Assembly: GCF_000300335.1 (NCBI RefSeq) | Contig: NZ_AMRM01000006.1 | Span: 62,001-126,000, forward strand | Reading direction: 5' to 3' | DNA from: Nitratireductor pacificus pht-3B | Lineage (GTDB): Bacteria; Pseudomonadota; Alphaproteobacteria; Rhizobiales; Rhizobiaceae | Length of the DNA: 64,000 nt | Shown: positions 53,398 to 61,204 of the stretch, in pieces | Position numbering within the stretch: position 1 is the first letter of the stretch | How the letters are laid out: each line of letters begins with the position of its first letter | Notes under the pieces: model-generated | The model's database searches: none | Told to the model about the DNA's origin: nothing | What the model saw: the letters and a program-made list of their open reading frames with translations, nothing else | Made by a program: the position numbers and the translations under genes

Positions 53398-54379
53398 CAT
53401 TCTCGTCCTCACCGAGCCGGAACTGAAACGGGCCGTCGCGCTCGATCTCGACGCCATCGACGTGGTGGAAAGCGCCTTTGCCGCCCTTGCTTCGGGAAAG
53501 GTGGTCATGCCACCCATCCTGTCGATGGAGATCCCGGGCGCCAATGCCGAAGTGGACGTGAAGACCGCCTATATTCCGGGCTTCGACGGGTTTGCGATCA
53601 AGGTCAGCCCCGGCTTCTTCGACAATCCCAGGATCGGCCTACCGAGCCTCAACGGGCTGATGATCCTGTTCTCGGCGAAAACCGGACTGGTGGAGGCCCT
53701 GCTTCTCGACAACGGTTTCCTGACCGATGTGCGCACGGCGGCAGCCGGCGCCGTCGCCGCGCGGCATCTTGCACCGTCTGTCGTCACGACGGCCGGCGTG
53801 ATGGGAACCGGTGTGCAGGCGCGCCTGCAGATGTTTGCCGCTCATCAGGTCCGGCCGTTCGAACGGGTCCTCGTGTGGGGGCGCGACGCCACCAAGGCCG
53901 CCGCCTGCGCTTCCGACATCGCCGGCCATCTCGGCATCGACGCGCGGGCGGAAACCGATCCGGCGCGGCTCGTCGCGGAAAGCCAGCTCGTGGTCACGAC
54001 CACGCCGGCGCGCGCGCCTATCCTGAAGGCCGACTGGCTGCATCCGGGCCTGCATGTCACCGCAATGGGGTCCGACCAGGAAGGCAAGAACGAGATCGAC
54101 CCCGCGGCGCTTGCCCGCGCCGACCTCTATGTCGCCGACAGAGTCAGCCAGTGCGAGAAGCTGGGGGAACTCGCCGCGGCGATCGGAGCGGGTGTCTGGA
54201 ACGGAAAAACCCCTGCGGAGCTCGGTGAGATCGTTGCCGGCGCGAAGACGGGACGCACGGACGACAGCCAGGTCACCATCTGCGATCTGACCGGGACCGG
54301 TGCGCAGGACACGGCCATCGCGACGTTTGCGCGGCAGCAGGCCTTGACAGCGGGAGCCGGCACGACGATCCAGAGCTGA
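53387..54379 (+). CDS. eutC: ectoine utilization protein EutC (ornithine cyclodeaminase/mu-crystallin family)
   Basis: The 330-aa NAD(P)-binding protein matches the ornithine-cyclodeaminase family: FAIKVSPGFFDNPRIGLPSLNG, VRTAAAGAVAARHLAP, GVMGTGVQARLQM and VTAMGSDQEGKNEID. Paired with EutB it completes conversion of hydroxyectoine to ectoine, probably as an imine reductase. The AsnC gene follows after 2 bp. Confidence 0.9.
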   Translation: MPHDILVLTEPELKRAVALDLDAIDVVESAFAALASGKVVMPPILSMEIPGANAEVDVKTAYIPGFDGFAIKVSPGFFDNPRIGLPSLNGLMILFSAKTGLVEALLLDNGFLTDVRTAAAGAVAARHLAPSVVTTAGVMGTGVQARLQMFAAHQVRPFERVLVWGRDATKAAACASDIAGHLGIDARAETDPARLVAESQLVVTTTPARAPILKADWLHPGLHVTAMGSDQEGKNEIDPAALARADLYVADRVSQCEKLGELAAAIGAGVWNGKTPAELGEIVAGAKTGRTDDSQVTICDLTGTGAQDTAIATFARQQALTAGAGTTIQS

Positions 54380-54381
54380 CC

Positions 54382-54870
54382 ATGCTCAAGCTCGACCACC
54401 GCGACATCAAGATTCTCTCGATCCTGCAGAAGGAGGGCCGCATCTCAAAGGCGGCGCTCGCCGAGCGGGTGAACCTGACGCCCGCGCCCTGCTGGGAAAG
54501 GCTGAAGCGGCTGGAGAAGGCCGGGATCATCACCGGCTACCGGGCCGAGATCGCCCTGTCGAAGGTCATGCCGTCCATCACCGTGTTCATGGCGGCGGAG
54601 CTGGAAGGACATCGCGCCGAGGATTTCCAGCTTTTCGAACGCAGCGTCCAGACCATCGATGCAATCGTCGGCTGCTGGGCTGTCGGCGGCGGCTTCGACT
54701 ACATCGTGCAGATTATCGCCCGCGACATCGACGCCTACCAGCGGCTGATCGATCAGCTTCTGGAGGCGCGCGTCGGGCTGGCGCGCTATTTCACCTATAT
54801 CGTGACCAAGCCGGTCAAGCAGCCCGGCGCCCTGCCACCGGGCCTTCTCGGCGCCGCGCCGAAGGAATAG
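54382..54870 (+). CDS. Lrp/AsnC-family regulator (DoeX-like)
   Basis: This 162-aa protein has an N-terminal helix-turn-helix (ILQKEGRISKAALAERVNLTPAPCWERLKRLEKAGIITGYRAEI) and a C-terminal RAM effector domain. AsnC-type regulators occur inside many ectoine catabolic operons (DoeX/AsnC), where they respond to an intermediate such as diaminobutyrate derivatives. It is co-operonic with eutBC. A 126-bp gap then precedes the aldehyde dehydrogenase, so a second promoter under its control could lie there. Confidence 0.9.
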   Translation: MLKLDHRDIKILSILQKEGRISKAALAERVNLTPAPCWERLKRLEKAGIITGYRAEIALSKVMPSITVFMAAELEGHRAEDFQLFERSVQTIDAIVGCWAVGGGFDYIVQIIARDIDAYQRLIDQLLEARVGLARYFTYIVTKPVKQPGALPPGLLGAAPKE

Positions 54871-54996
54871 CAGGCGAAGGGACGAAAGTTCGAACGATTC
54901 ATTGGCGGCGGGGCGACGCTTCTGCGGAAAATTCTCCGCCGCGCCGGGCATGATCGGAGCAGTTTCCTTGACGAGACCTGCTTCGGGAGTGAGCCG

Positions 54997-56481
54997 ATGT
55001 CCGCATTCGCAGCGCTGCAGAAAACCTCGCTTACAGATCTGGCTGACCCGCGCCTGTTCCGTGAATACGCCTATGCGGACGGCCAGTGGATCGCCGCGCC
55101 GGGCGACCCGGTGATCGACGTTCTCAATCCCGCCGACGGCGCGCGCATCGGCTGCGTGCCGGCGCTGTCCTCGGCACAGGTCGACGAGACCATCGCGGCG
55201 GCGCAGGCGGCCTTCCCCGCGTGGTCGGCCCTGCTGCCGCAGGAGCGCGCGCGCCTGCTGACGGCGTGGCACGGCTTGATCCTCGAGGCCCGCGAGGACC
55301 TGGCGCAACTGATGGTCCTTGAACAGGGCAAGCCCCTTTCCGAGGCGCGCGGCGAAATCGACTACGCCGCCTCCTTCGTGTCCTTCTATGCCGAGGAAGC
55401 AAAACGCGTCGCCATCGAAAGCGTGACCTCGCACCTGCCCGACGCCGACATGCAGGTTTCGCGGGAGCCGGTGGGCGTGGCCGCCCTCATCACACCCTGG
55501 AATTTCCCGAGCGCGATGCTGACGCGCAAGGCGGCGGCTGCGCTCGCCGCCGGCTGCACGGTCGTCGCCCACCCCTCATCCGAGACGCCGTTCTCCGCCC
55601 TGGCGCTGGCGGAACTCGGCGAGCGGGCGGGACTTCCCGCGGGGGTCTTCAACGTGCTGACGGGCAAGGCGGCCGAAGTGGTCGGCGCTATGACGGCCTC
55701 GCCGCATGTGCGCGCCCTCTCCTTCACCGGCTCCACCGAAATCGGCCGTCTGCTCTACGCACAATCCGCGCCGACGGTGAAGCGGCTGGTGATGGAACTG
55801 GGCGGCCATGCGCCCTTCATCGTCTTTGCCGACTGCGATCTGGAACGGGCCGTGGACAGCGCCATGTCGGCGAAGTTCGCGACATCGGGACAGGATTGCC
55901 TGGCGGTGAACCGGTTCTATGTCGAACGCCCGATCTACGATGCCTTCGTTGCAGCCTTCGCGCGCCGCGTCGAGGCGCTGAGCGTGGGGGCCGGGCTCGC
56001 CGATCCCGATATCGGCCCGCTGATCCACGAACGGGCCGTCGCGAAGCAGGAAGAACATGTGGCCGATGCGCTGAAGAAGGGCGCGCGGCTGGTTGCAGGT
56101 GGCGGGAAGGCGCCGCACGGGCCGAACTTCTTCCTGCCCACCGTCCTGGCGGATGTCCCCGAGACGGCCCTGCTGTTCCGCGAGGAGACCTTCGGTCCCG
56201 TCGCCGGTTTCGCGCCGTTCGATGGCGAGGACGAGGTTCTGCAGAAAGCCAACGCAACGGAAACCGGGCTTGCCGCCTATCTCCACACGCGCGATCCCGG
56301 CCGCATCGCCCGCTTCTCGCGCGGGCTGACCTTCGGCATGGTGGCGGTCAATCGCACCAAGATCACCGGCGCGCCGATCCCCTTCGGCGGGGTCAAGCAG
56401 GCGGGTCTCGGCCGAGAAGGGTCCAGGCATGGGCTCGAAGCCTTCACCGACATCAAATATGTCTGCCGCGATACGAACTGA
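54997..56481 (+). CDS. NAD(P)-dependent semialdehyde dehydrogenase (DoeC-like)
   Basis: The 494-aa ALDH has Glu267 (VMELGGHAPF), Cys301 (TSGQDCLAVNRFYV), TPWNFPSAML and EETFGPVA. It resembles succinate-semialdehyde dehydrogenase and should oxidise aspartate-semialdehyde to aspartate at the end of the route. The coenzyme-binding lysine of the usual KPAxxTP motif is a histidine here (AHPSSETP, His192, codon at 55570-55572). ATG 54997 has GGGAGTGAG upstream. It is 12 bp from the second M24 gene. Confidence 0.87.
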   Translation: MSAFAALQKTSLTDLADPRLFREYAYADGQWIAAPGDPVIDVLNPADGARIGCVPALSSAQVDETIAAAQAAFPAWSALLPQERARLLTAWHGLILEAREDLAQLMVLEQGKPLSEARGEIDYAASFVSFYAEEAKRVAIESVTSHLPDADMQVSREPVGVAALITPWNFPSAMLTRKAAAALAAGCTVVAHPSSETPFSALALAELGERAGLPAGVFNVLTGKAAEVVGAMTASPHVRALSFTGSTEIGRLLYAQSAPTVKRLVMELGGHAPFIVFADCDLERAVDSAMSAKFATSGQDCLAVNRFYVERPIYDAFVAAFARRVEALSVGAGLADPDIGPLIHERAVAKQEEHVADALKKGARLVAGGGKAPHGPNFFLPTVLADVPETALLFREETFGPVAGFAPFDGEDEVLQKANATETGLAAYLHTRDPGRIARFSRGLTFGMVAVNRTKITGAPIPFGGVKQAGLGREGSRHGLEAFTDIKYVCRDTN

Positions 56482-56493
56482 ACCGGGGCGCGC

Positions 56494-57708
56494 ATGTTCG
56501 ACAATCCCTTCAGCGACGCGGAATTGAGCGGCAGGCTCTCGGCGGTGCGCGGCGCGATGGCCGCGCGCCGGCTCGACATGGCCCTGCTGTCGACGCCGGA
56601 AAACATCTTCTATCTGACCGGCCTCGACCATTGGGGCTATTTCGCGCCGCATCTGCTTATCGTGCCCATGGAGGGCGAGATGATCCTCGTGACGCGGCAG
56701 ATGGAGCGCGTGTCGATCGAGAAGCAGGTGCGCAACGCGCTGTTCCAGGGGCATGGCGACCACGAGACCGCTGCCGACCTGGCGGTGCGCGTGCTGAAGG
56801 ATTCCTTCGCGGCGAAGGAGCGCTCGCGCGCCGTCCTTGAAACCGTGGTGTCGCAGATCGAGAAGCAGACCGCTGGCACGGTCCGCATCGGCGTTGAGAC
56901 CTGGTCGTCGGGCCATTCCTACGGATTCGGCAAGGCGCTTCGCGACAGTCTGGATACGGTGGAGTGGGTCGACATCACGGAACTGGTCGACCATCTGCGG
57001 CTCGTCAAGTCGCCGGCCGAGCAGGCACTGATGCGCAAGGCTGCGGCGGTGTCCGACGCGGCGGCGGAAGCCGCCATCGCGATGATCGCCGATGGGGCGG
57101 CCGAACGCGACGTGGTGGCCGAATGCCATGCTGCGATGATCCGGGCCGGCGGAGAGGCTCCGGGTTTCGGTCCCTTCATCCGGCCGGGCGGGCGGCTCGG
57201 CGAGGAACACGCCACCTGGGGCAACGGCGCCTATCGCGACGGCGAGCCCGTGTTCATCGAGCTGTCCGGCTGCGTTAGCCGTTATCACGCCCCCCTCGGG
57301 AGGCTCGTTCATGTGGGCTCGATCCGCGACGAGGATGCGCGCATGGCGGAAACGGTTCTGAAGGCCTTCGATGCGGTGCTTCGCGCCCTGAAGCCGGGTG
57401 TCAGGGCGCGCGACGTCTATGCCGCCTGGCAGGCCGTCGCCGACGATGCGGGGCTTGCCGAGTATCGCCGCCACCATTGCGGCTACTGCGTCGGCATCGG
57501 ATTCCCGCCCTCCTGGACCGGCGGCAACCGGGTGACCGGACTGCGCCACGACAGCGACCTCGAGATCCGCGAGGGCATGAGTTTTCACATTCTTTCCTGG
57601 CTGATGGGAACGGGTAAAGGTGACTTCTTCCTCTCCAATGCGGTGCTGCTTAGTGCCGACGGCGCGGAAGTGCTGACCCGGACCCCCAACGGCCCAACCA
57701 TTCGATAG
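56494..57708 (+). CDS. second metal-less M24-fold hydrolase, ectoine hydrolase paralogue
   Basis: This 404-aa creatinase/ectoine-hydrolase-like protein has an N-terminal domain with LLSTPENIFYLTGLDHWGYFAPH and a C-terminal pita-bread fold. The region where metallopeptidases have Asp ligands reads FIELSGCVSRYHAPLGR, nearly the same as in the ectoine hydrolase of the leftward operon. It is therefore a metal-independent amidohydrolase-like paralogue, not a peptidase. Being inside the ectoine operon it may prefer hydroxyectoine or a hydrolysis intermediate. Substrate is inference. Confidence 0.82.
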   Translation: MFDNPFSDAELSGRLSAVRGAMAARRLDMALLSTPENIFYLTGLDHWGYFAPHLLIVPMEGEMILVTRQMERVSIEKQVRNALFQGHGDHETAADLAVRVLKDSFAAKERSRAVLETVVSQIEKQTAGTVRIGVETWSSGHSYGFGKALRDSLDTVEWVDITELVDHLRLVKSPAEQALMRKAAAVSDAAAEAAIAMIADGAAERDVVAECHAAMIRAGGEAPGFGPFIRPGGRLGEEHATWGNGAYRDGEPVFIELSGCVSRYHAPLGRLVHVGSIRDEDARMAETVLKAFDAVLRALKPGVRARDVYAAWQAVADDAGLAEYRRHHCGYCVGIGFPPSWTGGNRVTGLRHDSDLEIREGMSFHILSWLMGTGKGDFFLSNAVLLSADGAEVLTRTPNGPTIR

Positions 57709-57717
57709 GAGGCAGAC

Positions 57718-59094
57718 ATGCTGTTGAAGAACGACCAGCTCGACCAGTGGGACCGGGAGAACTTCTTCCATCCCTCGACCCACCTCGCCCAGCATGCGCG
57801 CGGCGAGAGCCCGACGCGCATCGTGACCGGCGGCAGCGGCGTCCATATCGAGGACCGCGACGGCAACCGGCTGCTCGATGCCTTCGCGGGCCTCTATTGC
57901 GTCAATGTCGGCTACGGCCGCACCGAGATCGCCGACGCGATCGCCGAGCAGGCGAAGGAGCTGGCCTATTACCACGCCTATGTCGGGCACGGCACGGAGG
58001 CCTCCATCCGCCTGGCCAAGATGATCCTCGACCGGGCGCCCGAGACCATGTCCAAGGTCTATTTCGGCCTCGGCGGCTCGGACGCCAACGAAACGAACGT
58101 CAAGCTGATCTGGTACTACAACAACATTCTCGGGCGACCCGAGAAGAAGAAGATCATCTCGCGCTGGCGCGGCTATCACGGCTCCGGGCTGATGACCGGC
58201 TCGCTGACCGGCCTCGAACTGTTCCACAAGAAGTTCGACCTGCCGCTGGCGCAGGTTCTGCACACGGAAGCGCCCTATTACTACCGGCGCCCCGACCTCG
58301 CCATGAGCGAAGCGGACTTCACCGCCCATTGCGCCGCCGAACTCGAGGCGCTGATCGAGCGCGAGGGCGCCGACACGATCGCCGCCTTCATCGGCGAGCC
58401 GGTGCTGGGCACCGGCGGCATCGTTCCGCCGCCCGCCGGCTACTGGCAGGCGATCCAGAGGGTGCTCAAGAAGCACGACATCCTGCTTGTCGCCGACGAG
58501 GTGGTGACGGGCTTCGGCCGTCTCGGCTCCATGTTCGGGTCGCTGCACTACGACATCGAGCCGGACCTGATCACGATCGCCAAGGGCCTGACTTCGGCCT
58601 ATGCGCCGCTGTCCGGTTCCATCGTCGGCAAGAAGATGTGGGACGTGCTGGAGCGCGGCACGGACGAGAACGGTCCCATCGGTCACGGCTGGACCTATTC
58701 CGCGCATCCCATCGGTGCGGCCGCCGGCATCGCCAATCTGGAGCTGGTGGACAAGCTCGGCCTCGTGAAGAACGCGACGGAGACCGGCGGTTATCTGCTC
58801 GACGCGATGCGCGACGCCCTGGGCAACCATGCGCATGTCGGCGAAGTGCGCGGCGAAGGCATGCTGTGCGCTATCGAGTTCGTCGAGGACCGGGATGCGC
58901 GCCGCTTCTTCGATGCCTCGCGCAAGATCGGCCCGCAGATGGCGGCGGCTCTGCTCGAACGCGGCGTCATCGGCCGCGCCATGCCGCAGGGCGACATACT
59001 GGGCTTTGCGCCGCCCCTGTGCCTGACGCGGGAGGAAGCCGACATCGTGGTCGATGCGACCGTGAAGGCCGCGAAGGCTGTGTTCGGAGACTGA
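57718..59094 (+). CDS. class III aminotransferase, probable diaminobutyrate transaminase (DoeD-like)
   Basis: The 458-aa PLP enzyme of the omega-aminotransferase class has GLGGSDANETNVKLIWYYNN, ADEVVTGFGRLGSMFG and the Schiff-base lysine in TIAKGLTSAYAPLSG. It should turn 2,4-diaminobutyrate into aspartate-semialdehyde, the substrate of the DoeC-like dehydrogenase. A strong ribosome site (AGGAGG) precedes it. It is the last assured gene of the ectoine operon; the FAH gene follows after 82 bp that contain a long hairpin. Confidence 0.88.
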   Translation: MLLKNDQLDQWDRENFFHPSTHLAQHARGESPTRIVTGGSGVHIEDRDGNRLLDAFAGLYCVNVGYGRTEIADAIAEQAKELAYYHAYVGHGTEASIRLAKMILDRAPETMSKVYFGLGGSDANETNVKLIWYYNNILGRPEKKKIISRWRGYHGSGLMTGSLTGLELFHKKFDLPLAQVLHTEAPYYYRRPDLAMSEADFTAHCAAELEALIEREGADTIAAFIGEPVLGTGGIVPPPAGYWQAIQRVLKKHDILLVADEVVTGFGRLGSMFGSLHYDIEPDLITIAKGLTSAYAPLSGSIVGKKMWDVLERGTDENGPIGHGWTYSAHPIGAAAGIANLELVDKLGLVKNATETGGYLLDAMRDALGNHAHVGEVRGEGMLCAIEFVEDRDARRFFDASRKIGPQMAAALLERGVIGRAMPQGDILGFAPPLCLTREEADIVVDATVKAAKAVFGD

Positions 59095-59134
59095 CCTGCC
59101 GCATCGGGCGGGCTGGACCTTGCCCTGAACCATC

Positions 59135-59187
59135 AATTCGGCCATGTCTCTCCGCATCGTCTTGTCGGAGAGCATCATGGCCGAATT
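59135..59187 (+). promoter_or_regulatory. RNA hairpin that masks the ribosome site and start codon of the FAH gene
   Basis: AATTCGGCCATG (59135-59146) is the exact inverse complement of CATGGCCGAATT (59176-59187), and inside it CTCTCCG (59148-59154) pairs with CGGAGAG (59166-59172). The right arm holds both the Shine-Dalgarno GGAGAG and the ATG at 59177. The stem is 19 bp in two blocks with an 11-nt loop. No T-tract follows. Confidence 0.7.
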
Positions 59188-59884
59188 TGCGTTTCCCCCC
59201 GCCCCCCAGCCCAGCGTGGCCATCGCCGGCAGCCCGGACCGCTTTCCGGTGCGACGCATCTTCTGCGTCGGGCGCAATTATGCGGCGCATGCGCGCGAGA
59301 TGGGCGCGGATCCGAACCGCGAGCCGCCCTTCTTCTTCACCAAGCCGGCCGATTCAGTCGTCGGCGACGGCGCGACGGTCCCCTATCCGGCGCTGACGGA
59401 GGATCTGCATCACGAGATCGAACTGGTGGTCGCCATTGGCACGGGCGGGCGCAACATCGCGAACGCTGATGCGCTCGGCCACGTCTTCGGCTACGCGGCC
59501 GGCATAGACCTGACGCGCCGCGACCTGCAGGGCGAGGCGAAGAAGACCGGACGCCCGTGGGACTGGGGCAAGGCTTTCGACAACTCCGCCCCCTGCGGAG
59601 CCGTCGCCCCCGTCGGCGTCACCGGGCACCCGGCAAGCGGCGGCGTCTGGCTGAAGGTCAATGATGAGATTCGCCAGCAGGGCGATCTGGCGGAACTGAT
59701 CTGGCCGGTGGCCGACGTCATCGCCATCTGCAGCCGCGCCATGGAGTTGAAGGCCGGCGACCTCATCTACACCGGGACGCCGGCTGGAGTCGGCGCCGTC
59801 AAGGCGGGCGATCGACTTTCAGGCGGGATCGACGGCGTCGGCACGATCTCCATCACCATCATCGGCGCGCGCCTGGCGGGCTGA
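59177..59884 (+). CDS. fumarylacetoacetate hydrolase-family protein
   Basis: This 235-aa FAH-fold protein is of the short maleylpyruvate-hydrolase/acylpyruvase kind: RRIFCVGRNYAAHAREMG, FFFTKPADSV, the metal-binding HHEIELVVAIG, and GDLIYTGTPAGVGAVKAGD near the C-terminus. It hydrolyses C-C bonds in 2,4-diketo acids or decarboxylates oxaloacetate, with a magnesium ion. Start ATG 59177 fits GGAGAG; the open frame upstream to 59144 runs through the hairpin. It converges with the MaoC-like gene. Confidence 0.88.
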   Translation: MAEFAFPPAPQPSVAIAGSPDRFPVRRIFCVGRNYAAHAREMGADPNREPPFFFTKPADSVVGDGATVPYPALTEDLHHEIELVVAIGTGGRNIANADALGHVFGYAAGIDLTRRDLQGEAKKTGRPWDWGKAFDNSAPCGAVAPVGVTGHPASGGVWLKVNDEIRQQGDLAELIWPVADVIAICSRAMELKAGDLIYTGTPAGVGAVKAGDRLSGGIDGVGTISITIIGARLAG

Positions 59885-59896
59885 GCGGGTTCATCC

Positions 59897-60355
59897 CTAC
59901 TGATCGTCTACGATGAGGAGAACGATGGTCTCGGCGGCGAGCGCCGGCGTCTCCCCGCCTTCGATCTCGACTTCGCTGTGATGGCGGATCAGAAGGCGTC
60001 CCGGCGCCTTCTCCTCGACCCCGCTCAGACGGGCACGCAGGCGCACGCGGGCGCCGGCCTTGACGGGTGCCAGAAAGCGCAGCCTGTCGAGACCATAGTT
60101 GATCACCGTGCCCAGGCGAACCGGCCATGCACCGCTGTCGTAAGACAGGCTGGACAGGAGCGACAGGGTCAGGAAACCGTGGGCGACCGGTACGCCGTAA
60201 GGGCTTTCGCACCGCGCGCGCTCGCGGTCGACATGAATCCACTGGCGGTCGTTCGTGCAGTCGGCGAAACCGTCGATCATCGACTGATCGACCTCGACCC
60301 ATTGCGAAACCGTTTCCGTGGCGCCGATATGCTGTTCCAGGACATGCGCGTTCAT
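59897..60355 (-). CDS. MaoC-like hot-dog-fold enoyl-CoA hydratase family protein
   Basis: The 152-aa protein has TNDRQWIHVDRERARCESPYGVPVAHGFLTLSL, the MaoC/hydratase-2 signature with the catalytic Asp-His type pair. These enzymes hydrate trans-2-enoyl-CoA. It stands alone with its promoter in the 369-bp gap toward rirA; pathway unknown. Confidence 0.88.
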   Translation of the reverse strand: MNAHVLEQHIGATETVSQWVEVDQSMIDGFADCTNDRQWIHVDRERARCESPYGVPVAHGFLTLSLLSSLSYDSGAWPVRLGTVINYGLDRLRFLAPVKAGARVRLRARLSGVEEKAPGRLLIRHHSEVEIEGGETPALAAETIVLLIVDDQ

Positions 60356-60698
60356 GGGATTGCCTTTCTGCCGTTTCGACGGACGGATGACGCCGCACGG
60401 CGCGGCCGTTGCCTACCGAGTTCCGCTCCCGCACCGTCCGGATCGCGATCCCTGGATGGCCGGGACTGAACGCAGGCGAATAGCGTCGAACTCACTCACA
60501 TGCCGTTTTCGCAGCGCAGCGGCCGCTCCCATGGCGCGGCGAATATTGTGCATTGCAGCAGACTTGGCAAGAAAGAAGCGTGATCGGAGCAATCATGGGT
60601 TGCCGAATCGAGCAGACGGCAAACCACAAAAAGTTGATTTTTTTTCTCAGATTTTTTGCGCGACACTCTGGAATTGTTCTAAATGATAGGCCATAATA
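60356..60698. other. intergenic region between maoC-like gene and rirA
   Basis: There is no open frame with coding character. The right half becomes AT-rich with two T-runs (about 60631-60657), which contrasts with the GC-rich neighbours. It must hold the promoters of both flanking genes. A CATAAT hexamer at 60692-60697 could be a -10 element for rirA, but I see no good -35 at proper distance. Confidence 0.4.
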
Positions 60699-60711
60699 CA
60701 TGACAGTCATG
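60699..60711. promoter_or_regulatory. palindrome just upstream of rirA, candidate autoregulatory site
   Basis: CATGACAGTCATG is a perfect palindrome with a single central base, 13 bp before the rirA start codon and directly after a possible -10 element. It overlaps the expected transcription start, so binding there would repress. It does not clearly match the TGA-N9-TCA iron-responsive operator format, so the binder is uncertain. Confidence 0.45.
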
Positions 60712-60724
60712 CAAGAGGATCGTT

Positions 60725-61186
60725 ATGCGGTTAACCAGACAGACCAACTATGCCATCAGAATCCTGATGTACTGCACGGCCAATGAAGGCCGCCTGAGCC
60801 GCATCTCGGATATCGCCGAAGCCTACACGCTCTCCGACCTTTTCCTGTTCAAGATCCTGCAACCCCTCGTGGAGCACGGTTTTGTGGAAACAGTGCGCGG
60901 CCGTCACGGCGGCGTGCGCCTGGCCAAGCCGGCGGAAGCGATCTCGCTTTTCGATGTGGTGCGGATCACCGAGGACAATTTCGCCATGGCGGAGTGCTTC
61001 GAGAACGACGCCGCCGACTGCCCGCTGGTGGAAAGCTGCGGGCTGAACGCGGCCCTGCGCGAGGCGTTGAACGCATTCTTCGACGTGCTCGCGCGCTACA
61101 CGATCCGCGATCTGGTGGATGCGAAGCCGAACATGCGCGACCTGCTCGGCATCGACAACCTGCCCGAACGCGTCGCCGCCGGCTGA
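60725..61186 (+). CDS. rirA: Rrf2-family rhizobial iron regulator RirA
   Basis: The 153-aa iron-sulfur repressor starts MRLTRQTNYAIRILMYCTAN and contains LFLFKILQPLVEHGFVETVRGRHGGVRLAKPA. Its cluster cysteines are Cys91, Cys99 and Cys105, the same positions as in Rhizobium RirA. With a 4Fe-4S cluster it represses iron-uptake genes in iron-replete cells and loses DNA binding when iron falls. It converges with hmuV (18 bp between), whose operon is a likely target. Confidence 0.95.
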   Translation: MRLTRQTNYAIRILMYCTANEGRLSRISDIAEAYTLSDLFLFKILQPLVEHGFVETVRGRHGGVRLAKPAEAISLFDVVRITEDNFAMAECFENDAADCPLVESCGLNAALREALNAFFDVLARYTIRDLVDAKPNMRDLLGIDNLPERVAAG

Positions 61187-61204
61187 GACGCCGGAGCGCG
61201 GCGT

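Noticed and set aside
55576-59277. Very long minus-strand open frame (over 1200 codons) opposite the ectoine enzymes
   Set aside because: It is antisense to four genes with clear family motifs. Its product is rich in Arg, His, Gly and Asp without any domain, the usual artefact of high-GC codon bias.
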